Source of the DNA: Bactrocera neohumeralis
Lineage: Eukaryota > Arthropoda > Insecta > Diptera > Tephritidae
DNA length: 64,000 nucleotides
Direction: 5' to 3'
Assembly: GCF_024586455.1 (NCBI RefSeq)
Contig: NC_065921.1
Location: 12,493,401 to 12,557,400, forward strand
Shown here: piece by piece, positions 49,946 to 63,009 of the stretch
Numbering within the stretch: the stretch's first letter is position 1
Layout: each line of letters opens with the position of its first letter
Made by a program: the position numbers and the translations under genes
The notes under the pieces: model-generated
The model's database searches: none
Told to the model about the DNA's origin: nothing
The model's input: the letters and a program-made list of their open reading frames with translations, nothing else

Positions 49946-51757
49946 TGAATATGAAGTATTTCTATAATTTCACAAAACAGTGACGCAAAAGCATATAGGA
50001 TAGGGAACTTCAACGAGTGTTATACTGAACCTCCATTTGGCATTACAAAAGACCTGTAGGCTTTTGTATGACGTGACAGCCAGACAGTATAACCTAACTT
50101 AACCCTAATATATATTATATACATATATTCTTATAAGATAAGAGCACTGCTAAATACTCCTCCAAACATTTGACGTAAGGCAAAGAAATTACACTCAGTC
50201 CCGAAACTCACCGAACCAAATCCAAACACGCAGCTCTTGAATTTCAACACCAAATCTTGTATCAAATCAATTATAATTTGCTCAGCGCGGCACAACTTTT
50301 ACCGCAACCTACCACAAATATAGCAACAGCATATTTTATATTAAGCGCTCAAGACCTTTCAAATTTCAATTATAAAGCTTCTAAGCCAACTTAATTTCCA
50401 CTCAAATTTGCGACGAACTAAATCAACTTTCCCACCAACTAAATGAAATTGCGCACCTTACAGTAGTTGTTGTGCAAATGTCTGTCATATTTGTGATTGT
50501 ATTAGTGTTCCGCACTAAATACGTTGACAATGTCAACTTGAGTCTTTAAAATCTCAACTTTTAATTAATTTATTAAAGTGGCCGGCTGCACACAACTGTA
50601 GAAAGTTGAATAGACAGAAGCAACTAAGAACAGCAACAACACAATAAACAACAATATAATAGCGTCAAATCAATTAAGGCAACACAATAAACCGAAAACA
50701 AGCAATGGACAAACAAGTCTAAGGAACACAGTTAGGCACGAGATCTCAGACAGACAACAGCAGGTACGCACAAAGGCAAGCAAAGTCATTAAGAGAGAAA
50801 GAGCGGCAGCTCAAGGAGCAATATTAGTTGCAAATAACACCGGAGCGCGTGTGTACGCAGCGAAAACTTCGACTTTTCTTGACAATTTGCACAAGATGCA
50901 GCCCCGCAGCGCAGTATACCTGAAGAAGCACACTTTACTGCTGTACTGTGAAATTTTTGCACTCCCTACTCTAAAGCTCCATTTCATTATCCTTTCAACT
51001 CGATGAAGCTACTCTGCGGCACTATCAAACACACGCCGTCCCATCTTGCTAGATCATAATGTTAGATAAGCTGTGCTCACTCCCGGCCGGTGAAAGTATT
51101 TGGAAGTTTATTTTAAAACGCTAACCCACCAGACCCGGAGCTTGGCGCAAAGTTCTCTCCCGTCACTAGCGGCTGCCCGAAAAGGGCAAACAATGCAGAT
51201 TTTGTGCTTGTGCCGCCGCTTTTTGTTGTACATATCCACCAAACGAAAGCCTTTTTGTTGCTGTGTTGCCTCTTGTGACTGCTTATTATCTGCTCATTGT
51301 TGTTGTTGTTGTTGGCTTTTCGCTTGTTGATTGTTTTGAGCGTAACTTTGCAGACAGGAAATAATATTCATCATTTAATTAAGTCAAACTTAGAAGCCAA
51401 ACGAACGAGCCGACAAACGAGCGTGGATACAAACGCAACAACAGCAACAAACACGCGCGCACTAATTCACGCGCACAGGTAGCAGTGAATCTCTTTGTTG
51501 GTTAATGAAATTAAAATTGATTAGAATAATTTAGGTATTTTGCCTTTTGATGAGTTGATCATAATAATTTAATTTGATAAATTGTTGTGTTTCGGGCCAA
51601 AGTTGTGCAGCACGAACAGTTTGTGGCATTAAATGGTTGTAAGAGTTTAGCTTTTCAAAAGGGATAAGTTGCACAGGGCGATTATCTACGATTTATTTCG
51701 GTTCACTTTGAATGCTTTACGTTTTTCAGTTATAATAAGTAATGATTTTCGGCTTAC

Positions 51758-51842
51758 CCAATCCTGTTACCGGGCCGAAGACGGTATTATCGTCTGTTGT
51801 GCTGCAATTCCAGCGAAGGTTTTTGAATTGAAATTGACATTC
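51758..51842 (-). CDS. Wnt5: Wnt5 exon with the RWNCS motif
   Basis: This 85-base exon encodes 28 codons plus one base. It is the start of the conserved Wnt domain: a Cys within ECQFQF, then RWNCS, then TVFGPVTGLG. The order and wording match insect Wnt5, a secreted lipid-modified ligand for Derailed/Ryk-type receptors in axon guidance. The acceptor is gcttacag before GAA (phase 0). The donor is G followed by gtaagcc, leaving one base of a Gly codon that the exon at 33095 completes. The exon before it, which should carry the Wnt5 N-terminal extension, is not between here and 64000. The following intron is about 18.7 kb. Identification is strong; the exact ends rest on splice consensus and phase. 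Confidence 0.93.
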
Positions 51843-52439
51843 CTGTAAGCAAACGAAAAAAAGACTATTAAGGTAATATTCATAATAATTAGTAAGCATT
51901 AGGCACTAAATTTTAACATAATGAGGTTTTCATAATGGGTTTAATTTCTTATAGTAATATCTTAAAAGAATAATTATTAAAGTTTGTGTTATCTTGGTGC
52001 TAAAATAATGTTCCATAAAAAAAATTGAGAAAAAATATATTATAATTTATAAATCTGACTAAATTAAAAATTTAAGTATCATTGGTACAGAAAAAATCTG
52101 TAAATAAATTCTGCCTATAATTATATTCGTGCGTTTTGCCTAGAAATAGCGTAACTTGATTATTCCTCCATTGCTCCAATATTCGAACATACTTTGGAAA
52201 GTTAATGTTCTTGAGTTTGAGATCTTTTTAAAGCTTTGGACTTGAAACCGACCTCTCGTCTGCAAATAATTGCGACGCCAAATTTTCAAACTATGTTTTT
52301 CGAGCTTTAAAAAACTCATTTGTACTTGTTAGACATGTTTAAGTGGTCTCATGCTCGCTAATATGACGCCAAACTAGGAAAGATTACATCAAAAGTATCT
52401 TTATATGATGAAACAGTTTAATCCAATGCATTATAAGCA

Positions 52440-52740
52440 ACATTGAAACTTGCAACATCTTCACAGACGGATCTAAAATGGCTGATATAGTGGGCGCCAG
52501 GATCCATTACATTTTGCCTTCAAGTTTCCGCAGTGCTGCTAGGCGGAAGCCTTTGCAGTCAGGAAGGCAGCTGGGATTCCGAACAACGCACATCCGTATC
52601 GACAGAAAACCGGCGAAAGCCAAAAGGTAACTTCGCAATACATCAGAAAATGACCTTAGAAAGTGGCTGTACGTATACTGAGTTCCAGGCCACAAGAACA
52701 TTCTAGGAAACGAATAGCTGTGCAGCCAAAAGTGTAGTCC
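52440..52740 (+). mobile_element. Second copy of the RNase H segment seen at 49170
   Basis: It shares gggcgcca/cggatccattgca and gagttccaggccacaagaacattc with 49170-49500. It is heavily broken. Confidence 0.65.
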
Positions 52741-52789
52741 ATATGGAAAGTCATCGTGTTTTGATGGGAGGTTAGGAAAATGAAAGCAT

Positions 52790-53110
52790 TAACCGACAAC
52801 AATAACTCAACTTGAAGCGATTGCTGATAAACGCCCGAACCATGACAACCTTTGGGCTCAAGTTATAAGTTCGGTTAAAAACTTTTTGGGAAACAGCGAT
52901 TGGAAAGTTTCGTTGGACCTACCTATAATCTAGTTTTTGTTCGACCTAACTACCATTTATTCCGGTCGACGCCAAATGTCCTAACTAGAAATCGGTTCAC
53001 AACAGAAGAGGATATCTATAATTGGTTTGGTTCATTCTTGATCGTTAAGTAGTTACTCAATGTATAATTTAATGTTTTCTGAAAAAAGCTGTCAAAACGA
53101 GGTTTTTAAC
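52790..53110 (+). mobile_element. Mariner-type transposase C-terminal relic
   Basis: Broken frames give text like YHLFRSTPNVLTRNRFTTEED, typical of the last third of mariner transposases. No ends are recognised. Confidence 0.5.
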
Positions 53111-53569
53111 CAGCAGGTTAATTTATAAAGTGATAAGAGATGGAAAGCAAAGCCAAGAGCCCAAAATTGTTCGTAAGTTTGTTTTTCTTTCTAATCTGTG
53201 ACAGACACGTTGAATGTGGTACTTTATGTTTGATACTTCAAAAAGTTATATCAAAAATTTAAAGTTTTTATCCGCCAAAGCGCTAACGCCATTTCGAAGG
53301 GAACTCATTTTATTCTGCCGCGACTGAAGTAGTAGCCTCACTTCTACTGCATTTATTATGATTGTAACCAACTCTTTTGATTATGAGTTAGCGTTCCTTA
53401 TTAAATATAGTTCTTTATCTGAAGAAAAGTATCTTAGTTAAAGTGCGTCTTTTAATAAAAATATTAAAGAACCTTCAATTTTATGATTATACATCTGGTC
53501 TTTGAAATTATTTTTATCATAGTCATATATGTTTCTTATTGACAATCCTATATTTTGTATAAGTTGAAC

Positions 53570-54030
53570 CAACGAGATTTATTGAACCGATCATCATACA
53601 ATTTTATACAGATCTTTGAAATACCATTCCTAAAAACTTGGACGAAGTATTTTTTTTCGATTACAGCTTTTTGAAAAAATGTCGCCGAACTTTAAAATTT
53701 GTGTAAAAATGTCTGTACAATTTTGTGTTTTTTCGTTCGTTCAAGTTCTATGAACAAAGTTTTAACTACAAGTGAAACACGTATGCTTTCACTTTAGCTG
53801 ATACTAAAAGGAGTTATTCCGTCAACGCGGGCGTATTTTTTCCGAGGGGCCACCAAAAATCTCGTTGAAATGGCCGAGTTTAAAATATTTGATTCCAAAA
53901 ATTTCAGAATTTCTTTGTCAATGGTGTAAATTTTGTAACAATAAATAATTTTTATAAAACATTTAATTTATACGAGAAAAAATTTTTGAAAATAAATTGT
54001 TTTTTACCCGAGGAAACCCATATAACCCCT
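53570..54030 (+). repeat. CATGGGTTT dispersed repeat, copy 4
   Basis: The 3' part of the family is present (gtcaacgcgggcgt, ccgaggggccacc, aatttcagaatttctttgtcaatggtgtaa, cccgaggaaacccatataac). The left end is missing. Confidence 0.68.
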
Positions 54031-57014
54031 TAAAACGGTGTGTTTATCTATATGAGTTCGGGTTATTTACTGTGGCTACATTTGAGTATAAGAAGTCAAC
54101 ATACACTACAAATACCAAATACTTCGCTCTCTCAGCCCAAAACTTAGTTAATAAATTCAATAAATCTCAATATCAAGCACAAATTGCAAATTATGCATAA
54201 CTTTTTGCTAGATTAAAGCGATTTTGCTAAATCAGCAAAATCAGTAACAGTCTGGATGTCCCATACTTATACGCAGGCAGTGTGAAATGAGAAAAAGCTT
54301 CTAAATTTATGACAAATTCCTTAAAAACCTTTAGACTTACATACATGCATTGAACGAATGGACGCGTATGCAAATATGGCAGTCGAAAGCAAAGGCGAAA
54401 TCGCCAAGTCAGCAACGCACCAACACACTGACGCACCGACAAAGCGATTGTCTGCAGTTAATGTACTCAAATTTTGAATGCAAATATTGAATATGAGTAG
54501 TGGCTACTTTGGACCGGGGTTACTGCTTTGCTTCCTACACATAAGAAAGTAAGGCAGCCACACAAACACATGCACTCATGGAAATATGCACCTACTTGTG
54601 TTTGTGTGTGTGTTGGTATGTGAATTTTAAATGTATGCGAACTTAAATGGCTGTGACGGCACTGCCAAAAGACTAGCAAAAGAAAAGTTATTTACTTGAG
54701 TGCCAAGAGCGGCAAGCTGACACACAAAGCTTCGCATTACCGTTAGCGTGAGCCGTGCGGCATGCGGAAATGTTGTGCCATGTAGTACATAGTTTCGGGC
54801 GAATGAGCATGTCAGCTCACATTACACACATACCCATACATATTTGTAGTAAAATGCACATACTTGCAACATACTAATTGTCAACTACACACACTACAGA
54901 CACGGCGCTTTTATTAGCTGAATGTGTGCAAATGTTTGCGCATATTTCATGCCGGCCTTTTTGTGTAATTTGCTGTGAAATAAAGTGGCATAAATATTCG
55001 CACTTTAAACACTTCGTACTTTTTGCTTGCAACAATTTACAGTTATCGGTACAGTTCGGTGGCACTAATAGTACGAATGCTTGTTTTGCTGATAAAGCAA
55101 CGGCACTCAGCCCACCCAACTGTTGCAAGCAAATGCATTTTATGGCACCACCAACAATATGCATGTATGTTGCATGGCGTTCTGCCTGCTTATTGCGTTG
55201 CAGCTGTTGCAAGTGCAATTCAATTTCAGTGCTTTTTTCTTTCGCATGTGTTGCCACATCACAAACACTTGAAGTGGACACTTGAGTGTATTCAAATGAG
55301 TGGCTGCTCGCGCCTTTTTAAGGGTTGCACACAACAGCAAAAACAATAGCAACATAGCTATGGCAACAAAAAAAAGCTTTATTTAAAGCTTGAACGCTGG
55401 CGCATGCTAACGGTAAGTGGGTTTGAGTATCAAGTAATCGCATTTTGAAAATGCATAAAGAGACAAAAAGCGACCGTTATCGAAAAAAATCTGTTGCCAA
55501 AGGCCGAAAAAATACCCACTCACACCCGTCAATATAAAAGCGTATGCAATGAAAGGCATTGAGTGGTGACAGAATTGCCTGAAGTGAGTTTCTGAAGTGT
55601 CTACTTTTTTGCCGCAAATGAGTTCGCATGGCGGTGCGTTGCATAATAACAGGCGGTTTAATTAATGTGCAAGTGTTATGCAAATGAAGGCGTGTCGGTG
55701 TGGCACAAAGTGAAAAAATGCAGCACGTGCATTCACATGAAAAGCTTTTTTTGTTCAGACTTTTTTTCGGCGCAAAAGTGCTTTTTAAATTTTTGTGAAA
55801 ATTTTAATTGCCCCCAAAGTTATACTTCAATGAATTAAAGGCATACCTTTCGGAGCAGATTCTGCTTAAAATTATCTACTGATTTGCTGACTGCCTAATG
55901 GCATTACTCTATAATAAGAGGCATATACGGAGTTGCAGCATAGGTCTTCAATTGACATGATAAGCTTTGAGTTCTTTTAGATATCTGGAATAAGGATTAA
56001 TATTCCAGCTTACGGTTGTTAATCTCTATTCTGTTTCTTGATAACGAGAATTTGTATATATATTAGTAAGAAAGAAAAATTATTAAGGAAATTATACTTT
56101 ATATTTTCCTATCACTGTTCCCTAAATTTATTTCTCTCTCTCCATATGTCCTCCGCCGGCCTTTATAGCTAACTTACAAATTTGGTAGACTAACATTACA
56201 TATTATATAACAAACATAAAGTATTATTCTTTAGTGCTTAGTGGGACCAAACTAATTGTAATACTTTCAGGAAAAATACGACTTTAACAGATTTCATTCT
56301 ATATTTCTTTAGTGTTAAGCGTTTCGATTCTGAAACCTACTAAAGCCTTTAAAAATTATCAAGAAACCAATTTATTACGATACTAAGTCAGTTATAGCTT
56401 AGTAAGTTGGCAACCTTTGAAACGTTTGAACTTTAGGACACCGAAAGTCCTTATAGACAACAACTGATCTTTTGGAAAAACAGCAAAAGTGAATTTGAGT
56501 TCTTACATCATTTGCACACTATTGAAATATTCATTAATAATGAGTAGAAAAACTGTAAATTCTGGACTTTCGATGTAAATAAAAGCTTCAAGGCAAATTT
56601 CAAAAACTATGAAGTTCAGTTCAAGATAAACTACTATAACCTGTAAAATTATAGATCGTAGTGAGGTCTCATATGGTTTGCACTAAAAGTGTTTCTATTA
56701 AAATTACGAAATCGGTCAAGATTTCATTACGAAGCTCGCTTGGGGCGACTCAATGAGATATACAAATATTTTTCTATCAGCAAATCTGTGTAAATTTCTT
56801 ATTAGTTAAATGTGAAATTTGTGAAGAAGTTATCTATTTGTATTGATTGTCTTGTCCAGTTAGCTAAATCAGGTGAGCTCTCATGTAAGGGACGGTTGGT
56901 GATGAACTTTGGGGCAACTTTCCGAAAAATAGACAGATCCACAAATTGGTAAATATACGTAAAATCTTTTGAAGAGCAGCTAGGTTTCCATAAACGTCTT
57001 GTACAATAATATTT

Positions 57015-57620
57015 TTAATAGTATATAGGACGGCAATGGAAAGTGTTATCAGAAGCAAGCAACTTCACTTCTATTCAGTGCCAGGCCACAAAGTTATCGA
57101 GGGCAATGAAATAATGGACGAGATTGCCAAGAATGGTGTACGGCTAAAATCCGAAAACGTGATCAACATTGGGAAACCTATGCATTATCTATATGACGAT
57201 CTCGACAGAAGCATGGCAAAGAATATCAAAACCTATTAGAACGGGCTACCTAGGTGCAAAACTGCAAAAGTCATGTGCAGAACTGCAAAAGTTATGTGCA
57301 AAACAATAGATCGGAAGTAAACACAATTCCTATTGTCACTCGATAGAAGAGACTGTAGGAATGATCGGAATACTAACAGGTCTCTGCCTGTTGGCGACAC
57401 ACTCCCGCAGGATTTGTCTGACGGAAGGTGAAGGCTGCAGGCAATGTCTAGAGCAGAGCACCAGGGAAACAATGGAACAGTTCTTGTGTACTTATCCCCC
57501 ATTGACAATACTACGCTGTAAGCATCTGGGGTTCCCACGGAATGACACACTGGAGGAAGTATCGATAGCGTAGGCATCCTAAAGAATGACTACTCCTCTT
57601 GGACTTAGCAACTGAACTCC
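57015..57620 (+). mobile_element. LINE RNase H and tail relic
   Basis: It includes FYSVPGHKVIEGNEIMDEIAK (57066-57128), the RNase H C-terminal motif, then a decayed tail with Cys/His spacing. Stops and frame changes occur throughout. Confidence 0.65.
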
Positions 57621-57689
57621 ATCTGGTATCGCAAAGGACCAAAACTGGTCTATGCGTGGCTTATTGGTTTACCAGATTATTTTTTTGTA

Positions 57690-57905
57690 GTTTGCATCGT
57701 TGCCTTAGGTTATACTCCATGACAAATGTCTCCATACAAACACTTTATTCCGATCGTTCAGCTCATATGGTAGCTGTATGCTATAGTGGCCCGATATCGG
57801 CAGTTTCTACTAATTAAACGCTTCTTAGGGAGAAAAGAACATGTGCAAAATTTCAGATCGATATTTCGAAATCTGAGCGACTGAAGGGGCGTTGTTGAAT
57901 CCACT
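57690..57905 (+). repeat. Dispersed repeat fragment (tggcccgatatcgg family)
   Basis: It contains gatcgttcagctcatatggt, atagtggcccgatatcgg and caaaatttcagatcgatat, a degenerate block seen in related form at 6180-6290. It appears to be the interior of the same long dispersed element as 27835-28257 (inference). Confidence 0.45.
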
Positions 57906-59350
57906 CAGCTCGTCAAGCTGGTCATAAAAATCAATATTTTAAAGGGTCTCCGACGATTCACTTTGATTTTTAAAAACTTCATAGCAAACTTAATATACAT
58001 TTTTAAGGGTTTAAAATATGCAAACATATGTATGCACATATAAAATTTCGCAATTTTCACAAAAAGCGACGGTTCAACCGCGCAATGCGCAAAAAACAAC
58101 AACTTGCTATCGAAACTGAAACTGAAGCCCGAAATGTAATAAAAATCCGAATGAAAATGAAAATCGCTGTGACACAAAGGCTTAAATTTTGCATGCAACC
58201 AAAAGCAACAAGAACAAAACGAAGCCAAAAATCTATTTTGCGAATAAAATTTTACTTTCTGGCGTGGGTGCAACCATACACACAGGCAACACATGCCAGC
58301 GCGTCAACAACGACAACAACAGCAATTGTAATGAATTGCAATCGCATTATCTGTATGTGCCCCAAAGCAACAATAACTCAGCTGCATTACCGAATCATAA
58401 ATATGCATCTGCATTTCCCCTCCAACCCTTGGCCGCTAACCACTAACGTCACGCCGCATTTTGCAATTATATATTTACGGTATCTCTTTCGGCTGATGCG
58501 TGCACCCCCGTGTACGCACGTTTACCGCAAACTGTCGCGCAGACTGCACTCACCAACAGCCAACCAAACCACCCACCCAAAAGCGTATTATATTAGGCAT
58601 TTGGCCACATAGCTCGAGGCTGCTTGCGAAATACGCCGCCGTTGCTGCCACCAACCGCGCTGCGTTACGTTGCGGCATGGTGCGTTGTGCGTTCAATTAG
58701 AAATTTTTAATTTAAATTTAAATTCAAATTAGTTTATCAAATAGAAGTTCGTTTCGGCGGAAGCGTTGCACACATTTTATGCCACAATGTGCTCATTTTA
58801 CTGAGAGCTTTTTGTTGCTACAAAATATTTTTTTCAAATTCATTTACGTTGTTATTGCAGCAAACCTGTGCATGCGTATGAGTATTGATGTGTGTTTGTG
58901 TAAGTGTGTGCTAATGCAATGTTGCCGCAAGTCAGGCAGGAAGCAAACATGCCGCACTGCATATGTTTGCTTTTAAAAGTGCTTATGTCGGCTATGCTAT
59001 ATTTACATATTTATTAAAGGCACTCACTGTTATTTGCACGATTGTGAAATAAATTCAACAAATTATTGAAAAGTGTTTTGCATTTTATTTCAATTTGTTT
59101 GTGGAGTAGCTGGGAAATATTTGCAAATTGATTTGATATTATTTGTTTAATTATTGTGTTTCATATGAATTTTAAAATGAAATAGTAAACCAGTGGAAAT
59201 TTGGAGATTAAATGCATGGGCTGCTGATATGCTTAAACTTTAAACACATTAAGTTTGTTGCTTATTTAAGTTTATGGCTAAAAAGCTGCTTCTGTAGCAT
59301 GAGAATTAAGTAAATTGAGTTTTTGAAAAATTTAAGAAACCATCTCGTAG

Positions 59351-59660
59351 GTAAAACTCAGTGTCTCTTTCGTGTTAAGTTACTTATTTATTTCGCTTTT
59401 AGTGATTTTTAATAGTACCGTTATATGGGGAGTAAGTGGGTTACCATCCGATTTTATTGATTTTCACAGTGGCGGTAGGAGTTCTTATAACGTTTGCGCG
59501 AATTTGATTGTTGTAGCTTTAGTGGCTTCGGAGATATTTAAATTGAACCTATTAGAGGGCCGGCCCAAGCCCACCTTTTTCAAAGATATCTTAGATTTTA
59601 CTCAAGTTTCAGCACGGACAGTCACCCTGATTTCATCTCGTCTCGTCATATATAACGGGT
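59351..59660 (+). pseudogene. Membrane-protein ORF cut by a mariner, possibly gustatory-receptor-like
   Basis: A frame is open from just after a TAG at 59348-59350 to TGA at 59660-59662, and the mariner terminus starts at about 59656. It has two hydrophobic segments (LFISLLVIF and NLIVVALVASEIF) and ends DILDFTQVSARTVTLISS. That layout resembles the N-terminal part of insect gustatory receptors, where a loop and DYTE-like stretch precede the next helix. No ATG in good context and no downstream continuation after the element were seen. Family assignment is tentative. Confidence 0.3.
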
Positions 59661-60060
59661 GATCCAACTAGAGGTTTTTTTTCAAAAGCCGTATCTTGAG
59701 AGATGACGCATGAGTCGTGTTAAGCTGTCATGGTATTTTTGCTCAATATTGTTTGGCATTTCTCCATGGAAAGACTTAAGCCAAAATAACGCTTTTATTA
59801 CGAAAATTCACGTTCTTTAAATAATGTGTTTCGCGCGTTTCGCTCAACTTGTTGCCAACATAATCGGCCTACTGAACATACTGTTAGCAACACCATTACT
59901 CATCTGGAGGCCCAGCATTCATTTTCGGATAATATTCGACCGAATAGACCACTTTCAGCACGCAGTGAAGAAACGATAGCAGGGTCAAACCAGGTTAAGT
60001 GGTCCATGAAAATTTCGAAAAATCTCCGATTTAGAAAATTAGCAGTTCATTAGGAAGGGG
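59656..60060 (+). mobile_element. Left half of a mariner, GGGTGATC lineage
   Basis: The terminal repeat starts at about 59656 (GGGTGATCC). The N-terminal transposase half follows with stops. It shares the ataatattcgaccgaatagacca block with 42090-42110. The right half of the same kind of element resumes at about 60660. Confidence 0.68.
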
Positions 60061-60659
60061 ATCAGACGCATACCCCGTGATATAAATATTTTATCAAAAT
60101 TATTATTTTTTGTTAAAGTTATTGAAGGCTGAAATTTAGAGCATGATACAATTGTAAAATTATTTTCTCATAAACTACCAGAGATAAATTGATGAAATTT
60201 TGTGAAGTCAAAGATAAATTTTCGTGCTATATTATAAATATTTTTTCATGGTCTTTTTTTAAATAACAATACTTTACATAATTTTTTGTTAAGCAATTAA
60301 AATTTTTCAGATGTTCTTCACGCTAAAAAAAACTGAAAAATATGTGACAGAACGCGGAAAATATTCGACTTTAATTATCTGCAAACAAATTTTTGTTCAT
60401 TCATACCATTCCAAAGATATTGAATTTTTTGTCCCTCTACCTCTCTTAAAACGTATGGCACAACCATCGTCTGACACTTCTTTGCATGCTCCACCAACCG
60501 CACTCATCTAACACCTATCCCTTTGTTCCGACCCCGTCGAAACAGCACGTTTCTTGGGCCTTCTGTTAGATGACGTAGATCTTAAATTCTCTTATCTCTA
60601 TGGGCTCTTGAAAAGTTCCTAGAAGATCCGACGTTTTCGAACCAAACTTCTTTCAGCAA

Positions 60660-61070
60660 GGGAAACGGTGGGACGAGGAGCAACCTGAAGAGATTCAAGT
60701 GTTGCCATTTCATCCAGAAAAAAAACAACGGTTTGGTGTAGTTTGTAGGCCGGTGGAATCATCGGTCAATATTTCTACAAAAATGATTCCGGTGAGAACG
60801 TAACTTCGGTGAGCAGATAATTTCACGTTTTGGGCTGGTCGATTGGCCACCAACACCATTCGCCTGATACCAGTTGAAACGAAAGGGTCTTCGAAAATTG
60901 GACTCAATGGATGATCATCTGAGACATAGCTAGGGCCAACAATTGAAAGAGATAATCTTCAAAAAATAAATGCCAAAGAATGTTCTTGTGAATGATAATA
61001 AACATTCCCCATTTAATTTGTAGTTTCTGTGTTTTTTCTTCAACAAAGTAGGGAATCTCGAAATGGATAT
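60660..61070 (+). mobile_element. Right half of a mariner, GGGTGATC lineage
   Basis: Broken transposase text (EIQVLPFHPEK, then the KNDSGENV-type block), the gtgagcagataatttcacg block shared with 42275-42300, and the 3' end shared with 23835 and 42620 are present. The two halves are separated by about 600 bases of unrelated AT-rich DNA. Confidence 0.65.
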
Positions 61071-63009
61071 ATATTTCAATTCAAACTTTGAAACAAGAAA
61101 AATACTAAAATACATGGAGAAATGGAGTGTAAAAGTTTAATTTTCTGCATGTGTATTTGCCTCTCGCAAGATAACATCAAAAAGTCGCATTCACTGCATC
61201 TGGCATCTTTGGGTATATCGACCTCAATGCATTCAGTTAATTGCAGTCACTCCTTTTCGCATAACTAAGTGGATCAGATATGTTTTGTAGATAGCAATCG
61301 GACATGCCTACAACCACTCACGTAAAAAATAAAATAAAATAATAAAGAACAAACTCATTGTACGTCTCTTCAATGCACTTAACATAAATATATTGGCCCT
61401 TCAGAATTTCATTATCGTAGCAACAACATCGGAAATCATTGCCCATTTACTTTTTATTTACCTCTACGCTTCATGTAGAAACTTCAGGCGAACTCACAGC
61501 TAATGAGAGCTGCTATAAGAAATACAAGTATATATATACTAATACATATATACATATATGTATCTGCACATTTGCTGAAATATATATGATATTTATATAT
61601 ATGAGATATATGTATATTATTAATATTAAGGTTGTTAATTGCTAGGCCATGCTGCTCTACAATTTGAAAAGCACTGTAAAAGCGGTGATAACCGGCGCCC
61701 GCTTTTTTATTTGTTTTTTTTTTTTTTATTTTCCTCACAACTTAAAATTTTTCCACAGTAAGCATTCGAACCCAAGATACACTGTTCTTTGTTCACGCAC
61801 TGAACCCATTGAACTACCGTTATCGCTCACACCAACAAAGTGGCGCATACTTGTACTTGTGTAGCAATAAATAACCCTAATTCCAATCAGGTTAATGATG
61901 TATGCGACTAAAGGAGTTTTCCGTTATGAATAGAACGCCTGTCTTATCGCGTTTCCCGGCAACACGGCGTCAAATTAAATTTAAATTGCGCACAATGGCA
62001 AGCAAAAGCGACTAAATTCGAGGAGTATGTACCGAGAGCGCATGTAACACACATTGCTCCCACACATGCATACGTGTGCGTGCGTGCGTTCGTAGGCGCT
62101 CGGCTAATCAATAGTAGAAAATCAAGATCAACTTCCAGCGACGTATCCGTTTGCTTGGTTGAGTGATGAATGCATGCGAGTTTGAAGAAACGCCTTCGGA
62201 AAGGGGGGTATGGGGCTTGTGACCCCCATTGTATTGAAATTACTTGACTTTAAGTTGTATGAGTGAGTGTGTCCTGTTGTTAGTGTGCAGTGAATGTGAA
62301 TGCGAATGCAGTATTGTTGTTGCTGCTGATATGCAAATATATGTACTTACACAACTACATATGTAAATGTGGTTTCGTCACTTTCTCTGCCATTGCGCTG
62401 AAACGCCATGCCAACGCGCCTGTATGTAGGCAACACTTTATCGAAAGCATGCGTGAATGTGATGTTTGTATGTATGTGTGTGTAATAGCTGCGCTTTACT
62501 TGGTCTATCAGTTGGCATTTATCAGCATTTTATTATATATGAACAGGAAACTGCTTTGGTGGTTACCCAGCGAGCCACTACCATTATGATTGGAGCTAGT
62601 ACTACAAAATTATTTATTTAGACAACCTAAGTACCTTAGTTTAAATTGTATCACCTTCACGAGTAGATAATAAAATTGTGTTCAATATGTGTAAAAAGAA
62701 ATATCCACTACTATTTTCCGCAACCCATTCCAATTTAAAGGCCAATTAGTACTTTGGTACCATCGCCCGCAACTCACTGCTTATTGGGTTTTGTGCTGTA
62801 ACACAATGTATAAGAAAATCAATGCCCGCACTTTCATACATACACATATATGTTAATGTGCAAGCGCGTGCTAATATTCAGGCTGTCATTGTCGTAGAAT
62901 TGTGTTGCTAAGGGTTAAAATTCAATTATGCTGCCAATTTTCGTAGCATCTGAACAAACTGCCAATGAAAGAGTCATCGAAAAGACGGAGGAATCAATTT
63001 TGTACTTAC

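Larger units (their letters stand above)
33096..51757 (-). other. Wnt5 intron of 18.7 kb
   Basis: It holds the last exons of the unidentified gene, MBF2 copy 2, the decayed exon copy, the duplicated dispersed repeat at 44.8 kb, the GC-rich island at 47 kb and a LINE relic at 49.2 kb. Stretches 35.8-37.8, 39.4-42.0, 42.7-44.7, 45.7-46.8, 47.4-49.1 and 50.0-51.7 kb show no supported gene. Confidence 0.75.
51843..63009 (-). other. Wnt5 intron or upstream region, mostly mobile-element relics
   Basis: It contains LINE, mariner and dispersed-repeat pieces listed separately. Stretches 54.2-57.0, 57.9-59.3 and 61.1-63.0 kb are CA/GT-rich or AT-rich without a supported gene. The long frame at 58028-58612 does not look like protein. 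Confidence 0.6.

Noticed and set aside
50212..50280. Possible 23-codon minus strand exon (IIIDLIQDLVLKFKS) with donor TTCG/gtgagt
   Set aside because: The acceptor (cgctgag) has no pyrimidine tract, and its 0/0 phases fit neither Wnt5 nor the unidentified gene's chain.
58028..58612. 194-codon + strand open frame
   Set aside because: The translation is rich in His, Cys, Lys and Arg in no recognisable pattern, several other frames are equally open, and the DNA is CA-rich. No splice or promoter context.
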